A DNA stretch of 10,510 nucleotides from Bacillota bacterium (lineage in GTDB: Bacteria; Bacillota; Sulfobacillia; RBS10-35; JAJYVN01): positions 1-10,510 of the forward strand of contig JAKAUG010000095.1 in the NCBI GenBank assembly GCA_021827805.1, read 5' to 3'. A program made the translations under genes and the position numbers. How positions within the stretch are numbered: position 1 is the stretch's first letter; every line of letters starts with the position of its first letter. The notes beneath the pieces were generated by a model, which saw only the letters and a list, made by a program, of their open reading frames with translations, searched no databases and was not told the origin of the DNA. This document shows, piece by piece, positions 5,734-10,510 of this stretch.

Positions 5734-6522
5734 TTGGCGATGCCGGCAGCTGTTCCGCACCGCGTTCGTCGCAGTTTCGCCAGGATCCAGGAGGTTCTCG
5801 CGATCCCCGATCTGATCGAGGTGCAGCAGGCGTCCTACCAGTGGTTTCTGCGGCAGGGTCTGGACGAGCTGTTCTCCGACATCAACCCCATCAAGGACTT
5901 CACCGGCAACCTCGTCCTCGAGTTCATCGACCATGCCCTGGGGGAGCCCAAGTACTCCGTCCGGGAGTGCAAGGAGCGCGATGTGACCTACGCCGCACCG
6001 CTGCGCGTGCGCGTGCGGCTCATCAACCAGGAGACGGGGGAGGTCAAGGAGCAGGAGGTCTACATGGGAGACTTCCCGCTGATGACCGAGCAGGGGACCT
6101 TCATTATTAATGGGGCCGAGCGCGTGGTGGTCAGCCAACTGGTGCGCTCGCCTGGCGTGTACTTCACGCAGGGCGTGGACACCGGCGGGGCCCGCGTCTT
6201 CACCGCGACGGTCATCCCCAACCGCGGTGCGTGGCTTGAGCTGGAAACGGACGCGGCGGGCGTGATCTACGTCCGCATCGACCGCACACGCAAGCTCCCG
6301 GTGAGCACGCTGCTGCGCGCCATGGACTTCCAGCAGAACCCCGAGATCCTGCAGCTTCTGGGCGACAACGAGAACGTGCGCGCCACCCTGGACAAGGACG
6401 CCACGGAGACGCGCGGGCAGGCGCTGGTCGAGATCTACAAGCGCCTGCGCCCCGGGGAGCCTTCCACGGAGGAGGGGGCCAGGCAACACCTGGCAAACCT
6501 GTTCTTTGACCCCAAGCGCTAA
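5734..6522 (+). CDS. rpoB: RNA polymerase beta subunit, N-terminal part, ended by an in-frame TAA
   Basis: First 262 residues of the beta subunit of the core RNA polymerase. Recognisable blocks are [15 protein letters not shown] (25-39), the [16 protein letters not shown] box (121-136) followed by RSPGVYF, and [14 protein letters not shown] (about 160-173). It ends LFFDPKR, then TAA at 6520-6522. In RpoB the sequence here normally reads DPKRYDLA-x-VGRYK, so the stop takes the place of the Tyr codon (one base change from TAC or TAT). Downstream, the same frame continues [14 protein letters not shown] without loss or gain. Alone this fragment lacks most of the catalytic cleft and the rifampicin pocket. 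Read through, 5734-9360 would give about 1208 residues, normal for Bacillota RpoB. The start is TTG 5734 (or ATG 5740), chosen from the Shine-Dalgarno spacing and the upstream in-frame TGA. The TAA may be a sequence error. Confidence 0.95.
   Translation: MAMPAAVPHRVRRSFARIQEVLAIPDLIEVQQASYQWFLRQGLDELFSDINPIKDFTGNLVLEFIDHALGEPKYSVRECKERDVTYAAPLRVRVRLINQETGEVKEQEVYMGDFPLMTEQGTFIINGAERVVVSQLVRSPGVYFTQGVDTGGARVFTATVIPNRGAWLELETDAAGVIYVRIDRTRKLPVSTLLRAMDFQQNPEILQLLGDNENVRATLDKDATETRGQALVEIYKRLRPGEPSTEEGARQHLANLFFDPKR
6520..6522 (+). other. rpoB: Premature ochre codon inside rpoB
   Basis: TAA in the rpoB frame, flanked by CGC (Arg) and GAT (Asp), with conserved RpoB sequence on both sides in the same frame. 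A GTG at 6535, 12 nt later, could allow reinitiation, but it has no Shine-Dalgarno sequence and is simply the codon of the conserved Val in the VGRYK motif, not an evolved start. Confidence 0.95.
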
Positions 6523-9360
<2,838 letters not shown>

Positions 9361-9376
9361 CAGGCCCGCGCCCTGA

Positions 9377-10510
<1,134 letters not shown>

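Noticed and set aside
6520..6522. Genetic code reassignment of TAA to tyrosine
   Set aside because: rpoB itself ends with TAA at 9358-9360, and other genes here use TGA and TAG normally. One internal TAA is better explained by mutation or error.

Overview
The window is GC-rich bacterial DNA with strong G/C bias at third codon positions. The recognisable genes are a Swi2/Snf2 ATPase, a small unassigned ORF, a metallo-beta-lactamase-fold hydrolase, a Gfo/Idh/MocA oxidoreductase on the opposite strand, and the RNA polymerase genes rpoB and rpoC (rpoC cut by the window end). The RpoC N-terminus and the RpoB core read like those of Bacillota, and a SNF2 gene of the B. subtilis YwqA type fits that. 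My best guess is a high-GC, deep-branching Bacillota (for example Symbiobacterium-, Thermaerobacter- or Limnochorda-like). This is inference from remembered family sequences, not a database result.

Layout. Positions 17-4160 hold three plus-strand genes (SNF2 ATPase, 149-residue ORF, MBL-fold hydrolase) with gaps of 109 and 48 nt, ending in a perfect 12-bp hairpin. Positions 4161-4487 lie between convergent genes, contain no credible protein gene and are dense in inverted repeats. The centre is a compact three-way-junction fold at 4320-4401. The oxidoreductase occupies 4488-5528 on the minus strand. A divergent region at 5529-5733 carries a good sigma-A-type promoter (TTGACC, 17 nt, TATCAT) and a structured leader for rpoB. 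rpoB (5734-9360) and rpoC (from 9416) form an operon.

Points of interest. (1) rpoB is broken by a single in-frame TAA at 6520-6522, exactly where a conserved Tyr is expected, and the same frame resumes immediately with normal RpoB sequence. It is a point mutation, a sequence error or a very unusual split or readthrough. (2) The 82-nt element at 4320-4401 folds into three helices (13, 8 and 7 bp) with one unpaired junction base. Both hairpin loops carry the same pattern AACCYYYCGC, so it is a candidate small structured RNA with anti-Shine-Dalgarno-like loops. (3) rpoB is not preceded by rplJ-rplL but has its own promoter beside a divergent metabolic gene. (4) The SNF2 gene is followed by an ORF resembling only the tail of the usual SWIM-zinc-finger partner.
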